From Hygrocybe punicea (taxonomy: Eukaryota > Basidiomycota > Agaricomycetes > Agaricales > Hygrophoraceae), in contig OY744464.1 of the NCBI GenBank assembly GCA_963556145.1, positions 3,224,001-3,288,000 on the forward strand: 64,000 nt of DNA, written 5' to 3'. Of the stretch, positions 34,357-46,198 are shown in pieces. The notes beneath the pieces are model-generated. The model saw only the letters and a program-made list of their open reading frames with translations. It searched no databases and was not told the DNA's origin. Numbering within the stretch: position 1 is the first letter of the stretch; each line of letters begins with the position of its first letter. The position numbers and the translations under genes were made by a program.

Positions 34357-35761
34357 ATGGCACAATATCCACGCATGGACCCCTACTCAAGGTCCAGATA
34401 CGAACAGGGGATTGACGCCAAGATCGTGATCATGGGCAACACTGGTCTGTCTGCCACTTCTATCCAACATTCCCCAGTGTCACTCTGACCGTTGCGCGCT
34501 CGTTTTACGCTCCCATTTCACTTCTGCCAAAGGTGTCGGCAAGACCAGCCTGCTCCATCGTTATACCCAGAACAAGTTTGACCCCAAAAACACGACTTCT
34601 ACGACCGGTGCTTTTTTTGTTACGAAGAAGGTGTACGTTGATGGACTCAAGGTTAGGCTGCAGTTGTGGGATACTGCTGGGCAGGAGAGATTTCGGAGCA
34701 TGGTGCGTTTCTCGTATTCGCTTGCCGCCTAGTGCCACCTGAGCCGTGCCATCTATTCTAGGCACCCATGTATTATCGTGGAGCAAACGCTGCGCTTCTT
34801 TTGTATGATATTACGAACGCATCCACATTCGATGACATCCGAGGCTGGCTAGAAGGCAAGATATACACTCTAATCACTAAAATCTGCCAACATTGACATT
34901 CTCAACTTCGCCCTCTTCGCAGAATTGAAGAGAAATTGTCCATCCGAGCTTATCATCTACATCGTTGGATCTAAGGCTGATTTACATCAGCATCGCCAGG
35001 TCACGTCTGACCGGGCCCGACTATCGTTGCACACTTGGTTTCCGCCTCCCAGGCCGCCCACACCCCCACCCCCACCACAACCTTCGACCCTCTCCTATAT
35101 CCGTCCCCGATTTACCTCTTTCACGAGTATCCGATCTCCTCCGGCAACTTCTCCACTGATGAAATCCTCACCAGAGACCCCGCCCTACATTGATGCACCA
35201 CTTAACAATGCTTCCGCCTTGAAGAGGTCCAATACCTCGACGGCTGTCCCGCGTTCTAGGACGCCTGCAGGTGTCTCTTTGAATCGTTCTAACACCACTG
35301 CCTCCGCGCGGTCACCGCTACCGCAATCGCGGTTCGGCTCACATCTTGGTATCAAGACTTGTGGATGGAACGAGAGCGTTGATACGAGTAGCAACAGCCT
35401 CAATGAAGACGAAGAGGACGATGTCGGTGAAGACGAGGAGGTATGGGGTTTGCAAAAGGGCATGGAACTCTTCGAGGTTTCAGCCAAAGATGACCTGGGT
35501 CAGTGGTTTATTCGCTACTTGCACCAGTATTTGTTGATTCAACGCGCCTTCAATGATCATGTAGGGATCCAGCATCTTTTTGAGTCCTTGATTTCCGTGA
35601 TTATCACGAGAAAGGATCTGATTGAGAAGGAAAACGAGCTAAGGCGGGACAGCATATTCCTGTCATCTGTCAGCACCCCCACTTGGACAGCACAGGCCGA
35701 AGAGGAGGAAGCTCGCGAGAAAGCGCGTTTGGGTAACAGTTGGAGCTGCTGCCAGTCATAA
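34357..35761 (+). CDS. Rab-family GTPase with a large insertion before the SAK motif
   Basis: Small GTPase of the Rab (Rab5-like) branch, acting in vesicle traffic. ATG 34357 ([20 protein letters not shown]). Intron 1 splits the P-loop [14 protein letters not shown]. Switch I region is [14 protein letters not shown]3 is [12 protein letters not shown], followed by [19 protein letters not shown]4 is VGSKADL, where the usual Asn of NKxD is Ser. After TSDRARLSL comes an insertion of roughly 130-140 residues rich in Pro and Ser ([19 protein letters not shown]) and ending with an acidic stretch ([13 protein letters not shown]). Then G5 appears as [13 protein letters not shown]. The C-terminus ends SWSCCQS, a CCxx-type double-Cys prenylation site. 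The gene is intact across 4 introns, so the insertion is translated rather than an unspliced intron. Confidence 0.85.
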
Positions 35762-36243
35762 CGGCGCGGGCCGTTGCTCCTCGTTCCGTGACTCCCGTTT
35801 GATTATTATCACTTGCTATTATCTCCGTCCATCCATCTTCTATTCTAATTCTAACCTACCCTGCAAGATCCCTTATTTCATTTCTGCTTTCCCTTTTTGT
35901 CTGATGTATCGTCATGTTTTTTATTATTCATATCACACCAACCACACCCAACATTGCAGTGCTTTGCAGGCACCGGCCACTTCCCGCTTACTCTATTCTG
36001 CTTCTATGATACACAACACCATGCCCAGTACATAAATTACACCAGAATGGATTTTCTTAGGATCTTATGCTCTTACATGTCTGCCTTACATGTCTACAGT
36101 ATATGATTATTTTGATTTTGTCTTTTATTCCGAGTCGAGCCATTTCAGGACGAGCCGAGCCACGTATGTACATTGTTGATCTCATCTGTGGTGATTTTGT
36201 GAACTTGAAACTGACCAGTCCATTGTCCATCCTCCGCTTCTCG
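35762..36243. other. Intergenic, Rab 3' region and AMMECR1 promoter
   Basis: A 482-base T/C-rich stretch with no recognisable coding sequence. An open frame continues upstream of the AMMECR1 ATG from about 36067, but its residues do not resemble the family. Confidence 0.5.
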
Positions 36244-37102
36244 ATGGTTCTCCTTCCTCCTGATCCTGCGGCAAATAGGGTCAAGGAGCAGGAGGTCACC
36301 GTCTGCACTCCCGAGCACTGCTTCCATGCTTTCGATTCTTTGTACTGTGCGCTCACTCTGAGCAAACCCGTCCCTCCCAAGTTCGCGGATGACAAGCAGT
36401 ATGAGAATTCAACATGGGAGGGGGAGCGTCGTTGAAACGATCTAACGAGCCTTTTTGTTTTGTTTTGCAGTCCCCTGTTCGTGACCTGGAACACTCGTTC
36501 CTCTCGTACAGGGCGGGCCCCGAGACTGAGGGGATGCATCGGGAGCTTCGACGCCCTTTCGCTGAGAGAAGGATTGGCAGAATATGCCCTCATCAGTGCA
36601 TTCGGAGACTCTCGGTTCAGGAAGGTCGAAGAGCGCGAGTTGGACAGCTTGGAATGCAGGTACGGCTCCGCTGCCTGATATTTCGTTCTGTTTCATAAAA
36701 AAACATTTTAGTGTTTCCTTGCTCACAGACTTCGAGGACGGTGATTCGTATCTGGACTGGACAATTGGTGTACACGGAGTCTACATAACATTCCCTCACC
36801 CGTCTTTATTCCCTGCCTCGGCTAGCAACTCTTCCACGCCTTCTCCGCTATCGTCGTCATCATATCTTCCCCGAATCACGGCCAAGCGCTCTTTCTCCGC
36901 GACTTATCTGCCTGAAGTTATCCCAGAGCAGGGCTGGACAAAGATAGAAGCGATTGACAGTGCCATTTACAAAGCTGGATGGAGTGGTCAAATCACGGAA
37001 GACATACGTAGGAGCGTGAAACTGCGCAGATATCAAAGTAGAAAGTGCGTGGTAGGCTGGGATGAGTATGTAGAATGGAGGAAGCAGAACGGTGGCAAGT
37101 GA
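36244..37102 (+). CDS. AMMECR1: AMMECR1-domain protein
   Basis: Conserved eukaryotic/archaeal AMMECR1 fold; molecular role uncertain. The likely start is ATG 36244 (MVLLPPDPAANRVKEQEVTV), because CTPEHCFHAFDSLYCALT directly after it is the normal N-terminus. An intron (about 36402-36470) joins KFADDKH to PLFVTWNTR. Then come the signature GCIGSFDALSLREGLAEYAL, SAFGDSRF, and a second intron (about 36660-36710) leading to SVSLLTDFEDGDSYLDWTIG and VHGVYITFPHP. A Ser-rich loop of about 25 residues (SASNSSTPSPLSSSS) is inserted before the conserved TYLPEVIPEQGW. The end includes IDSAIYKAGWSGQI and KLRRYQSRKCVVGWDEY. Stop at 37100. Confidence 0.92.
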
Positions 37103-37250
37103 AACGGCATAGGCTCTGGGGAGTTAATGGGGTTCTAATGTTGCGTGTATAACGAAACGGACTCGGACACATCTATCATGACTTCAGATCTAGACTCTAC
37201 AACTAGAGGATCACAAGAACCAAGGCTGCTAGCAAAAAACGGAAATATTT

Positions 37251-38897
37251 CTAGTACCTTCTCATCGAGCCATGCATCACCCGATCGGCAAAAATACGTG
37301 CCTTCAACCGTTCCAGGCGATGTCCTGACCCAGCCCAAGGCGCCGGAAATCTCTCCTCCAACTGCAACCACACTTTGCGAAGTTTGCTGATATCATTGCC
37401 GCTGGTCTTCCCAAACGCAATAATAATCCAATAAAGGACTCCCCGGCTTGGTCTGACGCTCTCGGGTAAAGCCAGAAAGCTCTGGAAAAGAGTATCCAGG
37501 TTTTTGAATGTCCACGCTGACTCGCCAGGGAGGGAACGCAAGCCTGCCGCGAAATTTGCGCGGCCTGGAAGAGGATACTTGCCATGGCGCGCAAAACCTA
37601 GAAACAGAGCACGAAATGCTGGAAGCGTCGACGAATAATGGGTTGGACCGTTCCCGCTGCGATGACGGGGAGCCCCACCCTCCAAAGTATCCGACGAGAG
37701 CATGTCTATGAAGACGTTCAGGGCTAATATGAAATGACCATGGTACGCCAATATCTGGAGTATCGTGATATATGTGATTGTGTTTGGAACCACGTTGACA
37801 GGGATGATGATGCTGTGAGTGTTCGCTAGGTACTCGATTGTTTTATCGACATCGCTCTCCCCGTTATCCAATTCGCCGACGGCATGATGGCGCAACACAC
37901 GATAAATCATGTACGCAACATCGACACGATCATGATAGCCAAAAGCCCACAGGCAAGCATTGAGACCGTCCAACCCAACGTCAAAACCCTGTTCTTTCAT
38001 TTTTTGGAGAGTGGAATAGACACCTGACAATTGCTTCGTATGAGTAAAGTATCGCAAAAGCGAAAGGTGCGTGATCCGATTGGGGGCTATCCCTGAGGAT
38101 TTCATGAGGGAGATGGCGTGTTGCAGGGCAGGAGCATATAATGTGCGAGCAGCAATGGTGAGCAATGTGGTATATGTGACGACGTCGGGCTTGGCGTTGT
38201 CGTGAAGTACGCGTCCTTCTTCCGACGAGCGCTCGCTACCTGAGAACGATGTCCCTGGGATCTTTTGCATAACCATGTCGTTATAAATGTCCACCGCCAG
38301 TGCAAAATCCTCCGGCCTAGTTTTTCGCCATCCTTTGCCTGCGCAGTTTATGAGAGCGTTCCATTCGTCCAAATGAACTTTGCCCCCTGAACATTGAATA
38401 GCTTTCAGTACAGACAAAAGGCGCAGAAATAAAGTGCGGGTCTTCGGCCTGCTTCTTATGAGAAGGCGACTCAGGCGATGCGATAACAGAAAGGGGATCT
38501 TGGGTTTTCCAGCGCGTCGCCTTTCGGGACATGGAATAGCGAGAAGAGCAGAATATGCTTCCCAGGCTTCGGAGGCGGACTGGGTTTCGAGTAAAATGCC
38601 CAGGAGTCTGTGGCGAATGGTTCGCGGTGGAACACCTTCCAATTCACGAGAACGTTTCTGACCAACACGTTTCGGTGGGGAAACGGAAGCGACCATCGCC
38701 TTACAAGGACTGCGAGCCCCCCATGAACGTCCCCCACCTCTCAGATCCATGTCGACTTTGGGCTTTGAGTGGGGGCGTGATGCTACGACGGTGGAGACAG
38801 TAGGAGCTGACATTCTTAGGGATGTGATGGAATGGCATAGTAAGAGGGCATGGCTTGCAGATGGATGTTTGAGGCCTAGACATGACGCTCTCAGCAT
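37251..38897 (-). CDS. Pentatricopeptide-repeat (PPR)-like protein
   Basis: A single open frame of 548 residues with no intron, unlike almost every other gene here. Helical repeat blocks look like PPR units: LDEWNALINCAGKGWRKT, PDVVTYTTLLTIAARTLYAP, PNRITHLSLLRYFTHTKQLS, VGLDGLNACLWAFGYHDRVD, and PNTITYITILQILAYHGHFI. The N-terminus (MLRASCLGLKHPSASHALLL) is basic and Ser/Leu-rich, consistent with a mitochondrial presequence. PPR proteins bind organellar RNA, so a role in mitochondrial RNA processing or translation is the natural inference. An internal ATG (MSAPTVSTVV) is an alternative start. Confidence 0.85.
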   Translation of the reverse strand: MLRASCLGLKHPSASHALLLCHSITSLRMSAPTVSTVVASRPHSKPKVDMDLRGGGRSWGARSPCKAMVASVSPPKRVGQKRSRELEGVPPRTIRHRLLGILLETQSASEAWEAYSALLAIPCPERRRAGKPKIPFLLSHRLSRLLIRSRPKTRTLFLRLLSVLKAIQCSGGKVHLDEWNALINCAGKGWRKTRPEDFALAVDIYNDMVMQKIPGTSFSGSERSSEEGRVLHDNAKPDVVTYTTLLTIAARTLYAPALQHAISLMKSSGIAPNRITHLSLLRYFTHTKQLSGVYSTLQKMKEQGFDVGLDGLNACLWAFGYHDRVDVAYMIYRVLRHHAVGELDNGESDVDKTIEYLANTHSIIIPVNVVPNTITYITILQILAYHGHFILALNVFIDMLSSDTLEGGAPRHRSGNGPTHYSSTLPAFRALFLGFARHGKYPLPGRANFAAGLRSLPGESAWTFKNLDTLFQSFLALPESVRPSRGVLYWIIIAFGKTSGNDISKLRKVWLQLEERFPAPWAGSGHRLERLKARIFADRVMHGSMRRY

Positions 38898-39216
38898 GAA
38901 CGTGAGGCGAACTCTTCATCCTGCCAATTGCCAGCGATGAGTATCGCGTGTACTAGTCCTATATCTGTGCGGTTCACTTACCGCGATGCGCACTTGAACG
39001 AGCCACAAACAAAGCTGACGCTCACTTGCAGAATGTCTGACAGCACAAAAAACAGGTTTTTGAGTCCGCGCGAGCCACGTGAAAAACTTTTTATTGCAAA
39101 CAAAGTTAGAATCTTGGAAACCTGTTAGACTCCCTCATGTTCAAGACAGAAACCAGCAGAAGTAATTCCATTGGAGGTACTCGACAATAGCAACAACATA
39201 ACGCCTGAGAAACAAA
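38898..39216. other. Intergenic between PPR start and uL3 stop
   Basis: A 319-base stretch with PPR upstream sequence and the 3' region of uL3. No coding exon is seen. Confidence 0.5.
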
Positions 39217-40737
39217 TCACGAGCGAGCTTTGAGCGTACCAAGGAACGCCGCCTTTTCTTCGAAGGTCTGGAAGGAGCCATGCTGTCGATAAGAGTAAAA
39301 CATGAGTATGTACTTTTAGCCAGGTGAACAACTTGCAACTTACTCCGAATTTTGACGAGGTATCGATGAATTTGAGCTGAACTTTCTCGAGATCCCGGCG
39401 AGACGTGTGAACCATGAGCGATTTACGGAGGGTAATGACACGTTTCTTGGTGCCAGGAATTGAACCCTTCAACATCAAGAAATCGTTCTTCACGATACCG
39501 TAATGGGGGAAACCACCCATGGGGGTGATGGATTTTTTCGTGATGTCCGATTCTGTTGTCGCATTGGCCTGATCTGAACCGAGGCCAATACGGTAAACCT
39601 TCTTATTGAGTTCTGTGCGGTGATGATAACCGTCTGGAGGATTACATCAATGGAAGATTGCTCAACATGGAAAACTGCAGACGTACTTTGACCGGCACGA
39701 GCAACGGAGAACATGACCTTGGAAGGATGCCATGCGCCAATGCAAGCAACCTTGCGAAGACCCTTGTGTGTCTTGCGTGGCAACTTTTTGGTACCCCATC
39801 GGTGGGTGACACCCTCAAAGCCATGACCCTTCGTGACAGCAATTACATCAATGACCTCATCTTGTTCGAAAACCGTCTTGACTTCGATGGGTTTCTCAAA
39901 CAATCCATGCGCAAACTCCACCTTGTCTGCAATTGAGCCGCCGTTAACTTGTATCTCCATGAGGTGTGCCTTTTTCTGGGAGAGACCAGTTTTGCGGATC
40001 TGTGTATGGGCGAGAACGCGGACGACGGTGCAGTACTTGCGAATACGCTCAAGCTCACGGGCTATGGGCTTGCCGCCATTTTCTGCGTGTTTCTTGGCAT
40101 AACGGGTGAATGCCTTCTTCTTGCAGCGGTACCAGTTTTTGTAGAAGCGGCGCTTGACTGGTTCGGAGAGGTGCTCAGCCCAGACAGTGGTGAGTGTGCG
40201 GAGGCCACGGGGAGTCTCGACGTAACCGACGACGCCGACGACAATCATTGGCGGTGTCTCGATGATCGTAACAGCTTCTACTACCTCACGTTTGTGCATC
40301 TCTGGATAAATTTGGTTATCTCTTCGTGTACATGCAAAACTTTCGGAGTCGACAAGGATACGCACTGGAACCGGGACGGTCAAGATCACGGACAACGTGT
40401 GTCATACCAGCTTTGTAGCCCATGATGGCAGTCAGGTGGACGGGTTTCTTAGGGTCATCCTTGTCGACGATATGTCAAATTTCGGATAAAAGGACTTGGT
40501 GGTACCGCAAACTCGCACCTTGGGGAAAGATTTGACCTTTCCACGATGTCGGGCGGCGCGCTTTCGAGGAAGGAATCCGAGGGATCCATGACGGGGGGCT
40601 TCATACTAGAGTCGTCAATAGTGAGCCGTGTATGGAGAACCGACAATAATTTTTTACAGACCTTACGATGACTGGGGGTCGGAAGAACAGATTCAAACCT
40701 TTTCGCATAACAATGATTTGACAGAGGCTCACCTCAT
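39217..40737 (-). CDS. RPL3: 60S ribosomal protein uL3
   Basis: Large-subunit protein uL3, near the peptidyl-transferase centre. The start is assembled from three pieces. ATGAG (40733-40737) splices through GTGAGC to a 10-nt exon TCATCGTAAG (40662-40671), then to an exon from 40605, giving [20 protein letters not shown]. The next exon ([20 protein letters not shown]) and later ones carry [37 protein letters not shown], the central-loop region [20 protein letters not shown], and [18 protein letters not shown] joined to the [17 protein letters not shown] block. The end is [20 protein letters not shown] followed by Ser and a stop at 39217. No other in-frame ATG could give the conserved N-terminus. 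It is divergent from MRC1. Confidence 0.95.
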
Positions 40738-41099
40738 CTTGAAGAACGTATGGCAGACAGACTCGGAAAATCTGATGATTGGCTTTGGAGCGGAAGAAGC
40801 CGGGTGGCTGGCTCTGCTGTACAGCTGGAATTGCCGCATTTGGCGATATTACCCCTATTTCTTTATTTCCACGTGTCTGTTCACGTGACTACAAATTGAT
40901 TGATCTACAGCCAAGGTCATTCACATGCCCTCATTTTCTTGTCGTGTATTGCCGTTTACTTCCACCTACAAAATGCATATAGCGTGGTAGTGTAGGGAGC
41001 ACTTTCCAGTTGTTGGTTTCGACGCGGGAGCGACGCGTCAATAAGTGTAAAACGCGTCGTGTCACATACGCGAGTGACATATGTCACCCGTTATGTACT
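40738..41099. promoter_or_regulatory. Divergent promoter region uL3 / MRC1
   Basis: A 362-base stretch. Near 41023-41065 several CG-containing motifs recur: GACGCG, GACGCGT and AAACGCGTCG. ACGCGT is the core of the MCB (MBF-type G1/S) element known from yeast. Finding it just upstream of a replication-checkpoint gene fits S-phase regulation, but this is inference from a short motif. Confidence 0.45.
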
Positions 41100-44000
41100 A
41101 TGGTTGAGCCAGTTTGCCTCCGTTTCAATCCGCTGACCCGCATAGCCCTTTCTCTTGCGACCATGACGCTCAGCAAAGAATATTCCATTGCAGCGGACTC
41201 CACCCTTTCTATGTCTCCCTTTCCTGTGAAACGGGCAACACGTACATACGGCCGCCCCAAGGACGCCCGTGTTGACCTTGCAGACACTTCGGTCACTGAA
41301 TCAGCCTGCAGTTCGGCATCGCGTCAAAGTTTGTACAGGACAGCACCTCCAAACCTCGACGAGGTGATTCCTCCAAGTTCTGACGTGCAATTGAGCTTGG
41401 ACGATGAGGATGAGCAAGGCGAAACTGATGGTGCCCATCTCAAGTTTCCTTACCTCTGGAAAAAGAAACTATGGGATATAGATCACGCAGAGGACCACGA
41501 GCATACACACAATCCCCCGTTGCCTGCTAATCCACTTGGCGAGAACGAGCCAGCTCACGCTGAAAGCAAAGTGTCTTTGTCGCCTCAGAGGGCAACTGAC
41601 AGCGTACACGCCTCTCCAAGAGGTGTAGAGCCACTCCCTGACGTGTTTGGGAGCACCTTGTTGAGCCTCACCACCTCGTCTTCCCAGTCTTCCCTTGCAG
41701 CCTCTCCTGCCCAAGCACCTCGAGTCCGAAACCGCGTCAAGAGGCCCTCCGCAGTCGTTCACGATTCTGATTCTGATGAGGGGAAAATCCGGTCATCTCC
41801 TACTTCTCCTGCGTTTCCGCACCCTATCAACACGCCTCAATCACGCTCATCGCCTACGCCGCCTACCTCGGAAGCGGAAATGGACATGGACATTGTCATA
41901 CCTCGACGAATCAAAGGGAAGGGTAAAGCAAGGGATGTAGAACCATCTGACTTGATGACGCCAGCGAGTGGTAAAAATAAACACGAGAAGATCAAGCCAA
42001 GAGAGCGAAAGGTCTTTAAAGAAAAGGTGTGATGCGTCCGCATCTTGGTTGCCATGGCTGATCACAATTTATTCGCCCATAGGCTCCGACAAAAAAGAGT
42101 CTTCGTGAAACCACCCGAGCGCGCTTTCGCGTCCCCGCAGTACAGCATATTTCCATTCCGCGTCCCGAAGAACAGAAACACACCATCAGAAATTTATTTT
42201 GTTCATTGTCGTCAGTGAACGATTCTAAGTTTCTTGATTTCCATTTGTACTAATGATTCAGCAGGCTCCCGTCTTCCGATCCTATCGAATCGTTCTCGTC
42301 CCCCCAAGTCCTGGTTGCAGCAGTATCTGAACCAGATTCTCGTGATCTATTGACACGTCCAGCTCCTGCAGTAATATCTTCCGATGCTCCACACGGAACT
42401 TTTGATCAAGAACGACAGGCTTCCGACATACCAGTGCCAGCCGTCGATTCTGATTCTGACGGAGGCCTACCCGAAGTAGGTGAAATATTGAAGGAGCAAG
42501 AACGGAAGCGTACAGAATCTGAGCGCGCACAAGCACTTGCCGAGAGGAAAAGGCGAGCCTTGGCCGACCATGCCGCGCGGAGAGAGATGGGCGACAATGA
42601 CGACAGCGATGACGATTTGGAGATTGTCGACGACATGCGAGTTGTTGCCGAAGAGGAGACAGGACAGAGGAAAGCCATGAAGGCTAAACATGCGCGGCTT
42701 TCTGAAGGACGGAAACGTCAATTATTGTATAGCAAGGTGTCTGGCGGACACGGCCATCATGCACCACTTGTCCGTAAACGGAGGGATCCGATGGAGCAAT
42801 TGAAAGTGATGGCTAAGCCTTCGTTTGAATCATCGTCCCGGGACAGGCACAGGAAGCGACAACAAGAAAACGAGGACTCTAAGATGGGTGGTCTGAATAG
42901 GCTACTGTTGAAGAAGGTTGACGAAGACAACGCTAAGAACATCCGAAAGAAGGAGGAAGAGTGGGTTAGGAGAGGTGGACAGCTATTGAACCAGGTGGAG
43001 GTGGGGTCCAACGCGTTTGAAAGTGCTTTGAAGAACTACGCAGAGAAAGGTTTAAAGGCAACGGAAACGAAAGAGATGCTTGAGGACGAGGAAGAGGAAG
43101 AGGCGGCCGATGAGAGCGACCAGGACTGGACACCAGAGACGAGAGGTTCGGCGAGTCCTCCACGGAACGAAAATGACGGCGATGTACCGAGCGAGCAGGA
43201 AGAAATAATCACGAACGGTGATGAAGAGAGGGACGCTGACGAAGAAACCGGCGACAGAAAAATCACCTGTCCTCGTATACCTCGTCATGCTGTAGGCTAT
43301 CCACGAGCCGTCATTGATTCCGACGAAGATGACTCGGAAGGAAACTTGCAGGCTTTCCGCCGTTCTTGTTCTTTTGGCCGTGTGCTCATACCAGATTCAT
43401 CTTCCGCGGAAGACGGCATGCCTCCACCTCGCCAACTACCGACGATTGCTCACCGTCGCTCGTCGTCTTCCCTCGAGGATCGGACAGAAGACGAGACCGA
43501 CAAGGAGAATAATACAAGGCTTATGTACGACAAGAGTGAAGACAAGGAAAATAAGGCTGTCGTTAGACATTCACCACTTGTGGTGCATAGTGCTAGCTCG
43601 CTGGAGAGCTTCAAAAGGTCTTCATCTATGTCCCCAGGCGCTGAAATAAGCGGAGATGAGAATGAGCCGATTGATGAAGGAAGGGCACCATTCAAGGAGT
43701 TATTGGAACATGAGGGTGATCCATTCACATCTCAGCCCCTACGGAACAATATTTCATTTACAGCCAGATTGCAACAAACCTCTCCAATTGCATCGCAAAC
43801 CACTCTAGCACCCCAGTCGCTCAGATTTGATGCCAGCTCAGGCTTCTCGCAATTTCTCGATGGAGATGAAAATGACGGTAATTCGCCAATTTTGTCTGCG
43901 GTGCCCAAGTTACAGGGTCTCTCTGAACCATTTGAGTTTGGAACTGAGGCAGGATGTTCGACTCTGTCGCCAACAAAAGTGAATCGGCCAAGCTTCTTGC

Positions 44001-45969
44001 ATTCTCCAACCGAAAATATGGTGCGTCTTGCCTGGCTCACAAACTGCGTCATACTCACCACACGTTTGCCTGTAGTCTTCAATGCTCGACCACCTCCGGA
44101 AACCCGGCGATCCTAAAGATCTCTCCCTTAGCCTTGACGTCCGCCTTCAGCCCGCACTGGAAGTTAACGAGAACTTCCGACGGCAGGCTGACTCGATCTT
44201 TGAGAAAGAACAGGCGTATCTATTGGACGCTGCCCGCCGACAGCCCAAGCAAATGGCAGAGCTTTACGTGAACGACCATGGGTACTGTCCTCGCTTGAAA
44301 GTCCTGATCCTGGCTTCTGATGTGTTCTGTGGATAGGTTTCTTACACAGACACGACCTGATGTATCGACTCCCGAAATTTACCGATTTGCACCTCCATCG
44401 CAGACCGCAAAGTTTTCCGCGTCGCCAAGCATGCAAGAAGGTACTAGCACGGCCCTTGGTTCTCAGTTAACACAACGACATCCCTTACGGACTCTGTCGT
44501 TGTCACATGATCTCATCACACCGAACCGTCCACCCCTGGCGCGTCTAAGACGCCGAAGTACATCACCGCTTGTAGAACACACTGGTTACCGATCTAGTCC
44601 TTCACCAAGCCCGCAAAAGCGGGTACTCAACGCATTCGATGTCCTTGCTCGCAATGCACGAGCCCATGACAAAGCTGATAAACAAAAAAATAAGTTGGGA
44701 AAGTCCGAGTTCGTGGAGACAGAAGCGCAAGAATCCGATGAGGATGAGCGGCTTGGCTTCGGCGCCTACAAGAAGATGGATGGCGACGAGGAGGCTGATG
44801 GGGGTGACTTGGATAAAAATCTTGCAGAGTTGGTGGACGATACGCACATGGATGCTGAGACACACGCTGCTGACTTGGTGCTAGAGAAAGTCAAGTGAGT
44901 CAAATCTTGTTAGTTAATATGTCAAATTTTCTCGGTGCTGACCATTTGAAATCAGGGAACACCAAGAGGAAGACGACCGTGTGCTTGAAAAGTATCATAA
45001 GGATGCTGTAGAAGGGAAGCATCGGGTGAAGCGACGTGGTCGAGGCCTAGATATGGATGACAGCGACGATGAAGACGATGAGGACGAGGCAGCAAGTCGC
45101 ATTCGGAGACAAATGCGTAAGAAAAGGAGAATCGAAGGAGATAATCTTGAAGCATTAGGTTTGTGATTGTTACAATCAGTCTTCTACCTCGACTTAGCTC
45201 GAGACACCTACAGGGCAGAACGAAGAAACACGACCTTTTTACGAATCTTATCAACGCGACCTCATGGACGATCCAATGGATTTCGGCCTTGTTCCAACAG
45301 AAGATACAACCATGTTCAATGACGAGGAGGAAGAAAATCGAGAGGTTATTTCCACAATAGAGATTTGCGAACGTGCTCGTGAGGTAGCGCGGATGAATAA
45401 GGTGTATTTCATTGCTTGTGGTTAAGGCGATGAGTCTTACGGTTGTTTCATGTCAGACACACGATCTTCCCAACGAGGCGTCATGGCAAGGCCAGGACTC
45501 CGAAGATGATGACCATTATCACGTCCGCATCAAAGAAGCACTCCCAACGTCAAGAAAACGACCTATTGGGGCTCGTGCTACTCTGGATCAGGACTTCGAT
45601 GGCATCCTTGAGGTATTTCACTTTTTGACCCCTCTGTCATCTGACGACGATACATCCTTTGTCTAGCGACCCAAGCAAATCAACGAGACCGAGCCAGAAA
45701 GGGCCAGACTTACGATATGGGCCAAGGGTGAGAAAGGTTTACAGAAGAGGGGTACCGCTCGCTCTGCCGCTGGAGCTTCAAGTTCTGTAACTGGACACGG
45801 CAAGCCGAGAGTGAAGGCAGGTGGAGGATCTGTGCGCACCGCGCAACACATTACTGCTGCGACTGGTTCTGGCTCGACAACACAACTCACCGACCAACGT
45901 AAACTGGGGAAAACGGCGAGTGTCCTTGCAAGCATCTCTGATCGGACACCACGATTTGAGTATTGTTAA
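41100..45969 (+). CDS. MRC1: Mrc1/claspin-like mediator of the replication checkpoint
   Basis: Replication-fork component that relays the S-phase checkpoint from Mec1/ATR to Rad53/Chk. Possible starts are ATG 41100 (MVEPVCLRFNPLTR) and ATG 41163 (MTLSKEYSIAADSTL). The N-terminal part is long, acidic and Ser-rich with SP and SQ/TQ sites. Then comes a basic coiled segment (EVGEILKEQERKRTESERAQ, KRKRRDP-type clusters) and an MRC1-like region (MEQLKVMAKPSFESSSRDRH, then GLNRLLLKKVDEDNAKNIRK). After further acidic stretches the C-terminus has LNAFDVLARNARAHDKADK, then GFGAYKKMDGDEEADGGDLD and RIRRQMRKKRRIEGDNLEAL. Introns lie near 42029-42085, 42210-42262, 44021-44076 and in the 3' part. TAA at 45967. 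The domain assignment rests on architecture plus short motifs. Confidence 0.8.
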
Positions 45970-46198
45970 TTGCTATGTCATCTAATCTCCTACCTGGTTT
46001 TGTAGTACCCTCGAAATGTAATTTACAGGATATAAAAAAGTGCAAGTTGTGTGCGCGGAATATAAACTAGCTCAGGAAAGAAAGCCAACGAGGAAGTAAA
46101 CATATCGTACATTTCCACGAAGCTAACGCCTTGGTTGGGTGTAATAGTATAGATAACGCAGCTGGGAAGATTGCGGCGAAAATAACAATTCTGCAGAA

